The position numbers and the translations under genes are program-made. The notes beneath the pieces were generated by a model that was not told where the DNA came from, did not search any database, and saw nothing but the letters and a program-made list of their open reading frames with translations. 64,000 nt of DNA from Nakazawaea peltata (lineage: Eukaryota; Ascomycota; Pichiomycetes; Alaninales; Pachysolenaceae), in the NCBI GenBank assembly GCA_001599355.1, contig BCGQ01000001.1:2049135-2113134 (forward strand), written 5' to 3'. Below, one piece after another: positions 1-8,660 of the stretch; positions within the stretch are counted from its first letter, which is position 1, and each line of letters begins with the position of its first letter.

Positions 1-1
1 C

Positions 2-31
2 GATGACATTGCTGATCTTTTGGAGGATTAA
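2..31 (+). CDS. possible 3' end of an upstream gene (partial)
   Basis: The window opens in a frame that reads nine codons (D-D-I-A-D-L-L-E-D) and then a TAA. An acidic C-terminus followed by AT-rich DNA fits the tail of a gene running in from the left. Nine codons are too few to identify it, and an open stretch of this length can occur by chance. The sequence to the left would settle it. Confidence 0.3.
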   Translation, partial: DDIADLLED

Positions 32-100
32 AAATACATATGAATATATAGAATCGATTTGATATTATTGAACTACGTAGAAGAGTATGACAATAGAGGG

Positions 101-130
101 GGAATACTATAGAGGAGGAATACTATAGAG
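101..130. repeat. 16-bp tandem duplication upstream of RPC31
   Basis: The 14-mer GGAATACTATAGAG occurs at 101-114 and again at 117-130, a period of 16 bp. It lies about 300 bp upstream of the RPC31 start. The rest of 32-424 is AT- and pyrimidine-rich leader or promoter DNA in which I see no other gene. Confidence 0.6.
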
Positions 131-424
131 ATATAACTCTGATTTTGTGGTTTTCGTTCAGACTTCCACACTTATCTCACTCAGTCACCTTCCTCTTCAT
201 AGGACCTCTCCCTCATCATGCCTCTCCCTCTCCATCGTACCTCTCAACTCCATCCGTCCATCCCGTTCACATCCTGCTTACTGATCAAGTCGTGCACAAG
301 ATCCCAATTTACCCATCTCCCCTTAACTATAGAAGAAATTTTTTCTCTCCTTCATATTAAAAATTTTGTGCCCCCTTTTTGAAGGAGATCAAGAAGAGCA
401 GAGGTCAAGAAGAGGGCATAGAAC

Positions 425-1156
425 ATGAGCGGTGGACGAGGAAGAGGCACATTCAACAAAGTATTGCTTCCCTTCGGGTTAGAGTACAATGATATTCGAG
501 ATTTGAGTGCGGAACTGAGCAAAAACAAATTGGCGCTCCCCATCGAAGGACCCATCACCAAATTGGAGAAAGACACAGCTCAGCAGTACATAAATTTCCA
601 GAAATTTGTAAGTGAAGGTCCATTTTACACTGGTTCTTTGCTGGCATTGAGCAGTTCTGGGTCTGATGACTCGAAATCGGCTAAATCCAAGGATTTATAT
701 GACCATGGTGATGGTATAAATGATGGAATTAAAAGATATTCCGACAAATACAGAAAGAAGAGAAAGATTGGCAGATCTATAGATGACCACCCTTATATTT
801 TGGAGCTTTTTCCTGAAGAGTTGTACTCTGTAATGGGTATTGACAACAAAAATAAGAATAAATTATTAGAGTTGAACAACTACAATACCAGGTCATTACA
901 AGACGACACTTTGTCGATGTTACAAAAAGCAGACGAACGTAAACTGAACGAGATCATGGAGAATTTGAAGAACCTGGTGGAAACTCAAGATGACGACCGT
1001 CAAGGTGCTGGAGATGAAGAAGACGGATTCCAAGAAGATGAAGATGAAGACTTTGAAGAAGATGAAGAAGACGATTATAACGCTGAAAAATACTTCGACG
1101 ATGGAGATGATGATCTTAATGATGGAGATGGAGGTGATGACGAGGCTGCATTCTAA
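425..1156 (+). CDS. RPC31: RNA polymerase III subunit C31
   Basis: This 243-aa protein matches the Rpc31 family in layout. An N-terminal Gly/Arg segment (MSGGRGRGTF) leads into a conserved motif (LLPFGLEYNDI), a mid-protein P-Y-I-L-E-L-F-P-E-E-L segment, and a very acidic C-terminal tail of about 60 residues made of Asp/Glu runs. Rpc31 belongs to the C82-C34-C31 heterotrimer of Pol III, which acts in promoter recruitment and initiation at tRNA, 5S and U6 genes; the acidic tail is typical of the subunit. The frame starts at the first ATG after a pyrimidine-rich leader. It converges on INN1, which ends 58 bp downstream, the same neighbour pair as YNL151C/YNL152W in S. cerevisiae. Confidence 0.93.
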   Translation: MSGGRGRGTFNKVLLPFGLEYNDIRDLSAELSKNKLALPIEGPITKLEKDTAQQYINFQKFVSEGPFYTGSLLALSSSGSDDSKSAKSKDLYDHGDGINDGIKRYSDKYRKKRKIGRSIDDHPYILELFPEELYSVMGIDNKNKNKLLELNNYNTRSLQDDTLSMLQKADERKLNEIMENLKNLVETQDDDRQGAGDEEDGFQEDEDEDFEEDEEDDYNAEKYFDDGDDDLNDGDGGDDEAAF

Positions 1157-1214
1157 TATATATTACAATTTTTGCATATTTTTATTCCAAATATTAAGCG
1201 TAGTTATACATTAA

Positions 1215-3026
1215 TTATTCCCTTCTACCGTTGAGGTCTCTAAGGTACCCTTCTCTGTCCGTTACGTAGTATTCTTCGTTGGTGAATCCCATAGGAACCT
1301 TGGCTGGAACCCGTGGTCTGAACCTAGTTGGAGAGTAGCTGCTCTTAAGAGCATCGTTCTCTTCCTCGGAGCCCCATTTTCCTGCTCCACGGTAATTCCC
1401 CAGTCCCTTCTCTACCTCTAAATCACCGTCACGGATATTTCCAGATTCTAATCTCCATTGTTTAGCAAGTCGCAGGTCCGGCTGTGGAGCATGGTACTTC
1501 TCCATGAGAACTTCATCTCCTCTCTTTCCAGGAGGTAAAGTCTTAGGTAATTTCTTACTCTTGAGGAAGATCGAGCGATCATCACCCCCAATGGAATCAG
1601 CCGAGAATGGAATATCGATCTCAAGCTCAGAAAGTCTCGATGATAACATGTCAGACGACAGCATTGAGTCTCCCGATACTGGAGGAGGTTTTCTAGATTT
1701 CTTCGCAGGTGTATTTCTCAAGAACAGTTCATGGTGCAGCTCTTGAATATGGGCATAGTCATTGGAATCTGTAGATATGTGGCTGGAGAACAAACTGTTA
1801 CCTGATCTGCTGCTATTGTTGGATTTTGGGGGAGGAAGTGGAGCACCGTCAGCCTCTGAGTCTTCAGAATCGTTGTCTTCAGCATATATTGGGAGTTCCA
1901 ATCTATTCTTATTTAGACTGCTTATACTACGAGTCCATGAGGATGTTATGTCTTCTTCTTCGTCATCTTCTTCGGTGGCATGTTGGTTAAATCTCTTCTT
2001 TATAGCGTCTTGGAACTGATTTGGATGATTCTTTTCCCAATCTGATTGTACTTCCTGTTCTAATAAATCGAAGGCATCGGTGTTCGACTCGTGGTCCACC
2101 AGTGATTCTCCCTTGAATCTACTGAAGAAGTTCTTCTTAGGAGATGTCGATCCTGCTTTTCTGAATATGTTTGTTATTGGAGATTCATCTTGAGATGACT
2201 CCGGCTGGGTTTGCTGTTGCAGGAACTTCGTAGCAAGTTTTCTTAAAGCTTTGAAGTCTGTGGATTTCGGTCTTCTTTTCTCAGATTCATGGAACATTCT
2301 GTCAATATCCACAGAGCTTGGTTTTTGAGGGCTTGGAGAATCAGAGAGTCTTGTTGTATGAGTTCTGAAATTGACCGAAGACTTGGATGTGGGTAATGGT
2401 GCCTCTTCCTCTAATGGAATGGTGTCGGGTAATGGAGGAGACGGTAATCTTCTGTTGATCATCGAAGATGAGAACGATTTCACCATAATATCTTCGGAAT
2501 AACTTTTATTGGCATCGAAAGGCTGTGGAGTGGAGAATTCTTGGCCTGGAATTCCAGGTAAAGGTCTCAGTTTGGTGGATTTTGTAATACTTGATCTGTT
2601 CTTGATTGGGATTTTCAGTGGAACCTTAGGAGCTGTTGGATAGAAAGTCATTTCTAAGAAGATTTCTCCGGCTTCTTTACCCCCATATTCAACGGTGAAC
2701 CAATTATCGTAACCCACTGATGGTGGGCGGGAGAAAGCAGGTGTGATGTCGATAGTTTTCTCCAGAATCAAAGTAGGGGTCTTCTTTGTCTCGTCCAAAA
2801 TCGAAAGCTTCATGATAGGTTCCACCTCTGGAGTAAGCTCGAATCTCGCTTCACTATCCCAGTGTGGAGTCTGTCCTCCTCTATAATCAGCAGGAGTTGA
2901 CTCTACTATATGTCCGATTCTTAAAGTGACATATGGATTTTGTTTCTCGAGTCTTCTCCTGTTCTGTAAGTGACGGGCCTTGAGAATAACAATTCTCAAC
3001 TGCCCCATTACTCTTGTATCCGACAT
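1215..3026 (-). CDS. INN1: C2-domain cytokinesis protein Inn1-like
   Basis: This 603-aa protein has an N-terminal C2 domain at about residues 5-130 (G-Q-L-R-I-V-I-L-K-A-R start, N-P-Y-V-T-L-R-I-G core). The long remainder is low in hydrophobic content. It carries several proline motifs usable as SH3 ligands (P-S-P-P-L-P near 200, A-P-L-P-P-P near 385, R-K-P-P-P near 435) and acidic patches. Inn1 works at the bud neck with Hof1, Cyk3 and chitin synthase 2 to couple actomyosin ring contraction to membrane ingression and septum formation. The S. cerevisiae protein is about 409 aa, so this one is longer in the disordered tail. S. pombe Fic1 is the related alternative name. Its neighbour RPC31 is the same as in S. 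cerevisiae. A composite Mcm1-forkhead site lies about 225 bp upstream of the start. Confidence 0.85.
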   Translation of the reverse strand: MSDTRVMGQLRIVILKARHLQNRRRLEKQNPYVTLRIGHIVESTPADYRGGQTPHWDSEARFELTPEVEPIMKLSILDETKKTPTLILEKTIDITPAFSRPPSVGYDNWFTVEYGGKEAGEIFLEMTFYPTAPKVPLKIPIKNRSSITKSTKLRPLPGIPGQEFSTPQPFDANKSYSEDIMVKSFSSSMINRRLPSPPLPDTIPLEEEAPLPTSKSSVNFRTHTTRLSDSPSPQKPSSVDIDRMFHESEKRRPKSTDFKALRKLATKFLQQQTQPESSQDESPITNIFRKAGSTSPKKNFFSRFKGESLVDHESNTDAFDLLEQEVQSDWEKNHPNQFQDAIKKRFNQHATEEDDEEEDITSSWTRSISSLNKNRLELPIYAEDNDSEDSEADGAPLPPPKSNNSSRSGNSLFSSHISTDSNDYAHIQELHHELFLRNTPAKKSRKPPPVSGDSMLSSDMLSSRLSELEIDIPFSADSIGGDDRSIFLKSKKLPKTLPPGKRGDEVLMEKYHAPQPDLRLAKQWRLESGNIRDGDLEVEKGLGNYRGAGKWGSEEENDALKSSYSPTRFRPRVPAKVPMGFTNEEYYVTDREGYLRDLNGRRE

Positions 3027-3248
3027 GATGAATCTGTTCTTTCAAGAGTTTAAAAATAGAATTATAACTAAGATTTATTCCTAATAAAAAATATATATTT
3101 TAAAAGGGTAGGCACCGAAAATTCTACAAGATGATCCTCTCACAGAATCCTCCTGGCTTTTTCGCTGTTTTGCTGACCTCTCCTGTGAACCCTACCCAGT
3201 TCCAAGCCTGAGAACGAACTGCATCTTTCAAAATCATCGATTTCATAC

Positions 3249-3274
3249 TGTTTACATATTTCCTAATTAGGAAA
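3249..3274 (-). promoter_or_regulatory. Mcm1-forkhead (SFF) composite site upstream of INN1
   Basis: Positions 3259-3274 are a perfect 16-bp palindrome, TTTCCTAATTAGGAAA, containing the Mcm1 core CC(A/T)6GG. On the INN1-coding strand it is followed after three bases by GTAAACA (3249-3255 on the complement), the forkhead consensus. This order and spacing match the Mcm1-Fkh2 module of the S. cerevisiae CLB2 cluster, which drives G2/M transcription. It lies in the 309-bp gap between the THO2 stop and the INN1 start, about 225 bp upstream of INN1. The motif is seen directly; binding is inferred. Confidence 0.7.
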
Positions 3275-3335
3275 TCTTATTGGATCCGGAGCGGATAATT
3301 GAAAAAAAACGTTTTTTTGATATGTTATACACGAT

Positions 3336-6300
3336 CTATCTTCTAGGAGGAGGTCTTCCTCTATTACGGTAGTTATTGTCATCCCTGTACCTACCTTGTT
3401 GTGGTTGGGGTCTTCTTGGTTCTGGTGGACCTTGAGATGGAGGGAGACGTTTTCTATTTTTTGGATCGAATCCACCGGAGTTAGGCCCATCGCGGCGCGA
3501 ATCACGGCCTCCGTCACGCCCACCATCACGCCCTTTTTGATTTGGGGGCTGTGAGTTTGAACCTGGCGCAGTAGGAACAGGCCTGTTACTACTTGGCATT
3601 GGAGGTGGTGGTGGTAATGGGGGTAAAACAGAAGAATTTGTAGGTTGAGGTGGGTCATTATATGCTGGTCTCTTTGCAGCTGGACCTTGATCATTAGTAG
3701 AATCAGGATATCCCCTCTTTTTACCTCTATCATTGCGGGAATCGTTCCTATCATTACGCGAATCGCTCCTAACCCCTCTTCCGTCTTTCCGATCATTACG
3801 AGAATCATTTCTGTTGTCACGAGGTCCTGATGGAACTGAGGTTTTGTTCTGGGTCACATTCAGATTCAGGTTCAGTTTCTGTTTCTCGGATTCCAAACGG
3901 GCCTTTAATTTCCTCGATCTTTCTTCTGCTGACATAGATGCAGGAGCTAATCTTTCCAGTAAAGGATTAGATCTTGCTTGCGCAGCAGGGCCTGCAGGTG
4001 CCGTAGGAGTAGCAGGAGCTGCATTTGTAGGTTCAGTAGTATTAGCAACCTTGTTTTCTTCTTTAACTATTTTGGTATCTGTATTTTCCTTAGTAGAAAC
4101 AGGGGCCGAAGGAGCCTTTACTGGTTCCTTTGACGTATTGGTGGATCTCAATTTATCATATGGATTTTCAGAAGCTTCTTTGGCCTCTTGCAGAGCCCTT
4201 TTTCTCTCAGCTTCCTCGATAGCAGCGGCCTCACGTTTAGCACGTTCTTCTGCCTCCTTCTTCCTAATCCGTTCCTCTTCGGCCAGTCTTTTAGCTAAAA
4301 GTTTCTTTTGAGCAATTGCAGCCTTCCTACGAGAAATATCAACGATTTCTTCGTACCCTTTCTCTTCTTCTTCAGTCATACTGTAGAATTCATTTTGAGG
4401 AATCCATTTGGAATATTGTGATTTGATACGTCCAATAAGAGAGTTTGAGGCCAACTTCAAATCTTCTCTGTCATCCGATTCTAAAATGGATTCGATCGAA
4501 GACAAAAGTCTCAAACAATGTTCTTTTACCAAGGGGAACACACCTAACACATTTTTCAAGAAGATAAGCGAATTAGATCTGGTCATATAACTACTGTCTT
4601 CGTATGCAATCTCCAAATTCAATAAGACATGGTCATGAATATCGAACAATTGTCTTCTGTAGCTATCATAGTCCGAGACTTCAAATCCTACAAGTCCGGT
4701 GCTCTTAACTGACAGCTCGAATTTGGATTCATCTCTCCAGGAATTCAAATATTTCAAAATTTCTCCATAAAATAAGCCAATATTCTCCAGCTGTCTCGAT
4801 GTAAAGGTCAAGAACAAGGAATTTAATACATCTTTGTTGAATAAATAGTCAACTATGATGGAAAGAGCACCTACATCCTTAGTATTCTCGCTCTGCCAAA
4901 TTTCAAGGAATTTGGCACAGAATACAGCATCAAAAGGTGAGTGAACAGCACGGGGGAAGATACAATAATCTAAGAAAGTCTTTAATTGAGACTCCAAATC
5001 TACTCCATCGGTGATCCAATGATCTTTTTCTCTTTTAATTCTAGCCATAATGGCGGAATTATGGATCTTATGAGTTTCAAGATCGATTGGAATAAATTTA
5101 AGTGTCGACTTTGTATCTGATATCTCTTTTTCTAATCTTTTAACCTCTTTAACTGAAGAATCTTTATCTTTTTTGGTCAATTTGAGCTTGGTTTCCAACA
5201 GTTTTAATGTCTGAGTCAGCTTTTCTTGCATAGAATTATAAAATTCCTCATCAAAGTTGACGTCATGTAATGATAATTGCCAAAATGAGACAAAGAAAGA
5301 GACATTCATTTGACTCCAATCATAATTTACAGAGGACATCTGAAGAGATTCACTAATATTCGCCAAAACAGGATCCCAAGGCTCATCCAGATCTTTGACA
5401 CCGTTTCTAGAAATCATCTCCCCTAATCTAGATCTCCATATTTCAAACCCCCAATGAACAGGGACACCATACAGTGTCACCAATTCATCAAAAGACATCA
5501 TTTTATCAATAAATTGTTCATAAGGCAAAAATTCATCAACTAATGAGCAAAACAAATGCAAAATGGACTCAAAATCATCATTCTTTTGAGCTATAATCTT
5601 CAAATGATCGGCATTTGTATCGGTTATATAAGTAGCATTCAAATGAGCAAGAAGAATTAAGAGCTCATTAAGAGAATTTGTCTCAATTAATTCACTCAAG
5701 AGTCGTTTAGATGGTCTGACAGATTGTAATCTCTCGTCCTTCAAGACACCAAAAGCGATTTTCCGCAAACTATTAGAACAGGACATCAATTGAATTTGTT
5801 CCATAGTCAAATAAGCAGTAGATTTTATACCAGAAACTAAACTTAAAATATCTCTCAAAACTATAGTCTCATTGATCTCTCCATTACCCAATTTCTTCAA
5901 ACAATAGACCAAAATGGAAGTCAAACTCATTTGACTATTTCTGGAAGCCCTCCCTGTGAACAGAGACAAACTTTGAAGCCATTTTCTTTCATTTAACCCA
6001 TCCTCTTGTACTAAAGATCTTCCTTGTTTAGTCAATCTCATAAGAATAGCCATAGGCAACACATCCCAAGCGTATTGGTTCAACAAAGGTAAGAAAATCT
6101 CTACAATTAAGTCTGTCATATTATCATAACTCTCCAAACTCTCCAATACACTATGAAATACCACCATCGGAGCACTGGAAGAGTATCTCAGCAATTTACG
6201 ACAGATAGTGTTTGCGGTCTGTAAAGTTAATCTTTTCAAAGCATGATTTGTCTCCTTTTGAATTTTTTGATATTGATCTTGGATTTTGGTCTGATTCTTT

Positions 6301-8087
6301 ATCCACATCGATTGATAAAATTCCCCATACAAATTATATCTAGTAGCTACGTCATACTTTTTTAGTACTGCAAAGCAGTCTTGGATCAATGGTGAATTGT
6401 TCTCCACAAACAGTAAATGCGGGAACACAAATTTACGATAGTACTCAAAGACTTGGTCAGGGTCATCTTTCTGGAACCCAATTAATATCTTGGAAATTTT
6501 CAGTAACAACGATGGAGATTTCAGTATTTCACAATCCAAAATACTGAAAAATTCCAGCGAAATCTTAAATAAATCACTAAGCGAATAGACCGCAGGTAAA
6601 TCTCGTTTCCAATCGTAGAAAAACTTGAATTTTTTCAGTGGATTCTTAGAGAGAATTGGCTCGAAAATTACCATTTCTGACACAGTGAAATCTTTAAGGA
6701 TGACAGTATCGTTTACTGAGGAGAGTCTTGTAGTGGCTACTTTTCTGGGCAGAGATAATGATTCCAAGGAGGGGTTCAATGTTTGATGGTACAATGGATC
6801 CACTAACAGATCCAGTAATCTAAACAGTAATTTCCTCACGTCTTCATCACACTCCACAAGGTACGGATATTGTGCTAAAATAAAGACAGACTCTTTATAT
6901 AATCCGAGGGTCAAACATGACTTCAAAATATTCAATTTCATATTGGATTTTGGATCAATAATCTTAGTGTTCAGTGACTCTGTGGATTTACCATTACTGT
7001 CTCTTTTCAAATTTCCATCACCTTCGTCATCACTATCATCAAGAGGCAGAGCCATAGCTAACTCGGAATCCATTCCAAGCTTGGACTGCTCCAGCTTAAC
7101 TTTTTCTCTATAAACTTTCTCTAAATTTGACATATCTTTGTCATCGAATGGACGTAAACATTCGAATAATTGACCCAAATTGATAAAACCTTCCTTAATT
7201 AAGATGGCTATAGCGAGCTTTTCTGTCTCGGGTACCAGTTTGAAATCGATATAATGCAATCTCATTGCTATGACTTGAAGAGCTTTGTAGTTCCCTCCCG
7301 TTCCAATGCCTTCAAAAATGTCTTCTCCTGCGCACAGATCATCCTGAGGCCAATATAATGTCTTTTTTAATAAATCAATCAGGAATTGATGATGATTCAC
7401 AAGATTATTACTCATAATATCAAAAAACACATCAAACAGTCTATAGATATCCAATTTGTAGACCGAAATCATCTTAGTAACAATCTCACTATAATAATCA
7501 AGCTTGTAATTCAGATATCTATCATTGAAAGCATAGAAAAGATGTGTCGCAAACATTGAATAGCCTAAAGTTTCGTCTTGATTTAAAAGATAATTCTCAT
7601 ATTTCACACCATTTTTCGATAACAGAGCTTTATACTCCAGAGGGGTAAACACGTTCAATTTTGTCAACAACGGGACACCTAAGTTCTTCAATAAGAGATC
7701 TGTAGTAAATCTGCAATCTGAAATCAACGATTTCACGCTGGAAACTGGGAAGGAATTGCAAAGAATCAAAAACTCGGACACTCTCGAGATCTTCAAGTTC
7801 GGATTCTTATTGAAAATGAATTGCAAAAGGTCGACCCATGTGGAACTATCGAAATGGATTGAGTCTATGTATGAGACAATGATCTCATAAAACAACAGAG
7901 TCAAGTCCTCCCCTTGTTTGTCCATATATTCATCGATATAATTCTTAGCGCTGGCGAAATTTGAGACGACATCACCAGTTAAGAGGTCAAGAGAGTCGGC
8001 GAAAGTGCCGAATTCGATGCTTTGTTTTGATGAATCGAACTCCTCTTGTGATATCTTGACCGAAAGGTCAGGTATATCTTGGTTCAT
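3336..8087 (-). CDS. THO2: THO complex subunit Tho2
   Basis: This 1583-aa protein has the length (S. cerevisiae Tho2 is about 1597 aa) and character of the THO2 scaffold. A long alpha-helical body covers about residues 1-1240. It is followed by a charged coiled-coil stretch of Lys/Arg/Glu/Ala (about 1250-1310), an Ala/Pro/Thr linker, and a basic disordered tail with Arg-Asn-Asp-Ser and Arg-Asp-Gly-Gly repeats and poly-Pro. THO (Tho2, Hpr1, Mft1, Thp2, Tex1) loads export factors Sub2 and Yra1 on nascent mRNA and limits R-loops; the basic tail of Tho2 binds nucleic acid. It is divergent from YSF3, as YNL139C and YNL138W-A are in S. cerevisiae. Other open frames over the tail are by-products of its repeats. 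Confidence 0.9.
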   Translation of the reverse strand: MNQDIPDLSVKISQEEFDSSKQSIEFGTFADSLDLLTGDVVSNFASAKNYIDEYMDKQGEDLTLLFYEIIVSYIDSIHFDSSTWVDLLQFIFNKNPNLKISRVSEFLILCNSFPVSSVKSLISDCRFTTDLLLKNLGVPLLTKLNVFTPLEYKALLSKNGVKYENYLLNQDETLGYSMFATHLFYAFNDRYLNYKLDYYSEIVTKMISVYKLDIYRLFDVFFDIMSNNLVNHHQFLIDLLKKTLYWPQDDLCAGEDIFEGIGTGGNYKALQVIAMRLHYIDFKLVPETEKLAIAILIKEGFINLGQLFECLRPFDDKDMSNLEKVYREKVKLEQSKLGMDSELAMALPLDDSDDEGDGNLKRDSNGKSTESLNTKIIDPKSNMKLNILKSCLTLGLYKESVFILAQYPYLVECDEDVRKLLFRLLDLLVDPLYHQTLNPSLESLSLPRKVATTRLSSVNDTVILKDFTVSEMVIFEPILSKNPLKKFKFFYDWKRDLPAVYSLSDLFKISLEFFSILDCEILKSPSLLLKISKILIGFQKDDPDQVFEYYRKFVFPHLLFVENNSPLIQDCFAVLKKYDVATRYNLYGEFYQSMWIKNQTKIQDQYQKIQKETNHALKRLTLQTANTICRKLLRYSSSAPMVVFHSVLESLESYDNMTDLIVEIFLPLLNQYAWDVLPMAILMRLTKQGRSLVQEDGLNERKWLQSLSLFTGRASRNSQMSLTSILVYCLKKLGNGEINETIVLRDILSLVSGIKSTAYLTMEQIQLMSCSNSLRKIAFGVLKDERLQSVRPSKRLLSELIETNSLNELLILLAHLNATYITDTNADHLKIIAQKNDDFESILHLFCSLVDEFLPYEQFIDKMMSFDELVTLYGVPVHWGFEIWRSRLGEMISRNGVKDLDEPWDPVLANISESLQMSSVNYDWSQMNVSFFVSFWQLSLHDVNFDEEFYNSMQEKLTQTLKLLETKLKLTKKDKDSSVKEVKRLEKEISDTKSTLKFIPIDLETHKIHNSAIMARIKREKDHWITDGVDLESQLKTFLDYCIFPRAVHSPFDAVFCAKFLEIWQSENTKDVGALSIIVDYLFNKDVLNSLFLTFTSRQLENIGLFYGEILKYLNSWRDESKFELSVKSTGLVGFEVSDYDSYRRQLFDIHDHVLLNLEIAYEDSSYMTRSNSLIFLKNVLGVFPLVKEHCLRLLSSIESILESDDREDLKLASNSLIGRIKSQYSKWIPQNEFYSMTEEEEKGYEEIVDISRRKAAIAQKKLLAKRLAEEERIRKKEAEERAKREAAAIEEAERKRALQEAKEASENPYDKLRSTNTSKEPVKAPSAPVSTKENTDTKIVKEENKVANTTEPTNAAPATPTAPAGPAAQARSNPLLERLAPASMSAEERSRKLKARLESEKQKLNLNLNVTQNKTSVPSGPRDNRNDSRNDRKDGRGVRSDSRNDRNDSRNDRGKKRGYPDSTNDQGPAAKRPAYNDPPQPTNSSVLPPLPPPPPMPSSNRPVPTAPGSNSQPPNQKGRDGGRDGGRDSRRDGPNSGGFDPKNRKRLPPSQGPPEPRRPQPQQGRYRDDNNYRNRGRPPPRR

Positions 8088-8167
8088 TATTGATACAAGC
8101 TATAGAAGCTGAGTGTTGTTTGTTTGGGTTGATTTAGGCGGAGCTCCCTCGAAAAATTCTGAATTAT

Positions 8168-8222
8168 CCAAGGAAACCCCAAGGAAAATCTAAGGAAAAT
8201 CTAAGGAAATCCAAAGGAAAAA
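8168..8222. repeat. five AAGGAAA boxes at 11-bp spacing in the THO2-YSF3 promoter
   Basis: AAGGAAA starts at 8170, 8181, 8192, 8203 and 8214, a strict 11-bp period, in the 296-bp divergent promoter. The spacing is close to one helical turn, so all five boxes would face the same side of the DNA. The array may be a degenerate tandem repeat or a multisite binding element. Confidence 0.65.
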
Positions 8223-8383
8223 TTCTACTGAAAGGATTTAAGAAAGTGAAGGAGCAAGGTGAAGAGAGGCGCCGACAGATATAACAAAGCAGAGACTAGA
8301 GAGACCTGAAACGACTTGAAACAGTTGTAAAGCCAATAATATCATACTGCATAGAGTTTCACCTCACATCATTCATTATTACT

Positions 8384-8660
8384 ATGGTATGTATACTATT
8401 ACTCTTCAAAATACCTCTCAGTTACTAACTAAATAAAGGCCGATAAAATTAGAGAACAACAGGTCTACGAGACCCTTAAAAACAAGTATATTGGAGTCGG
8501 AGATGCCGATACGACCAAAGAAGAATGGATCTCCAATATCAAAAAAGACACTTACTCCAACCTTTGCACACATAAACTGTCATTATACCACCTTTCACTT
8601 ACGATGGGAAAACCTACAAATTTGATGAAGAAAGATTTGATAGAAAAGATGATTAATTAG
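8384..8660 (+). CDS. YSF3: SF3b complex subunit Ysf3 (SF3B5/SF3b10), spliced
   Basis: The first exon is only the ATG at 8384-8386. The 52-bp intron 8387-8438 has donor GTATGT, branch point TACTAAC (8423-8429) and acceptor AAAG. Exon 2 runs 8439-8660, giving 74 aa. The product begins M-A-D-K-I-R-E-Q-Q-V-Y-E-T-L and carries the family signature K-Y-I-G-V-G-D-A-D-T-T-K-E-E-W; its tail L-I-E-K-M-I-N resembles the C-terminus of human SF3B5. Ysf3 is a small structural subunit of the SF3b part of U2 snRNP, which recognises the branch point. The last codons overlap the stop of the convergent membrane-protein gene by 8 nt. S. cerevisiae YSF3 is, as I recall, also interrupted near its 5' end. Confidence 0.93.
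8387..8438 (+). other. YSF3 intron
   Basis: The 52-bp intron starts directly after the initiator ATG with GTATGT. It has a perfect TACTAAC branch point nine bases before the 3' AG. Removing it joins ATG to GCC GAT AAA and opens the conserved SF3b10 frame. Confidence 0.9.

Noticed and set aside
3263-3820. 185-codon frame overlapping the THO2 C-terminus on the same strand
   Set aside because: It is a second reading of the Arg/Asp/Gly repeat codons of THO2, with repeated M-I/M-T composition and no domain.
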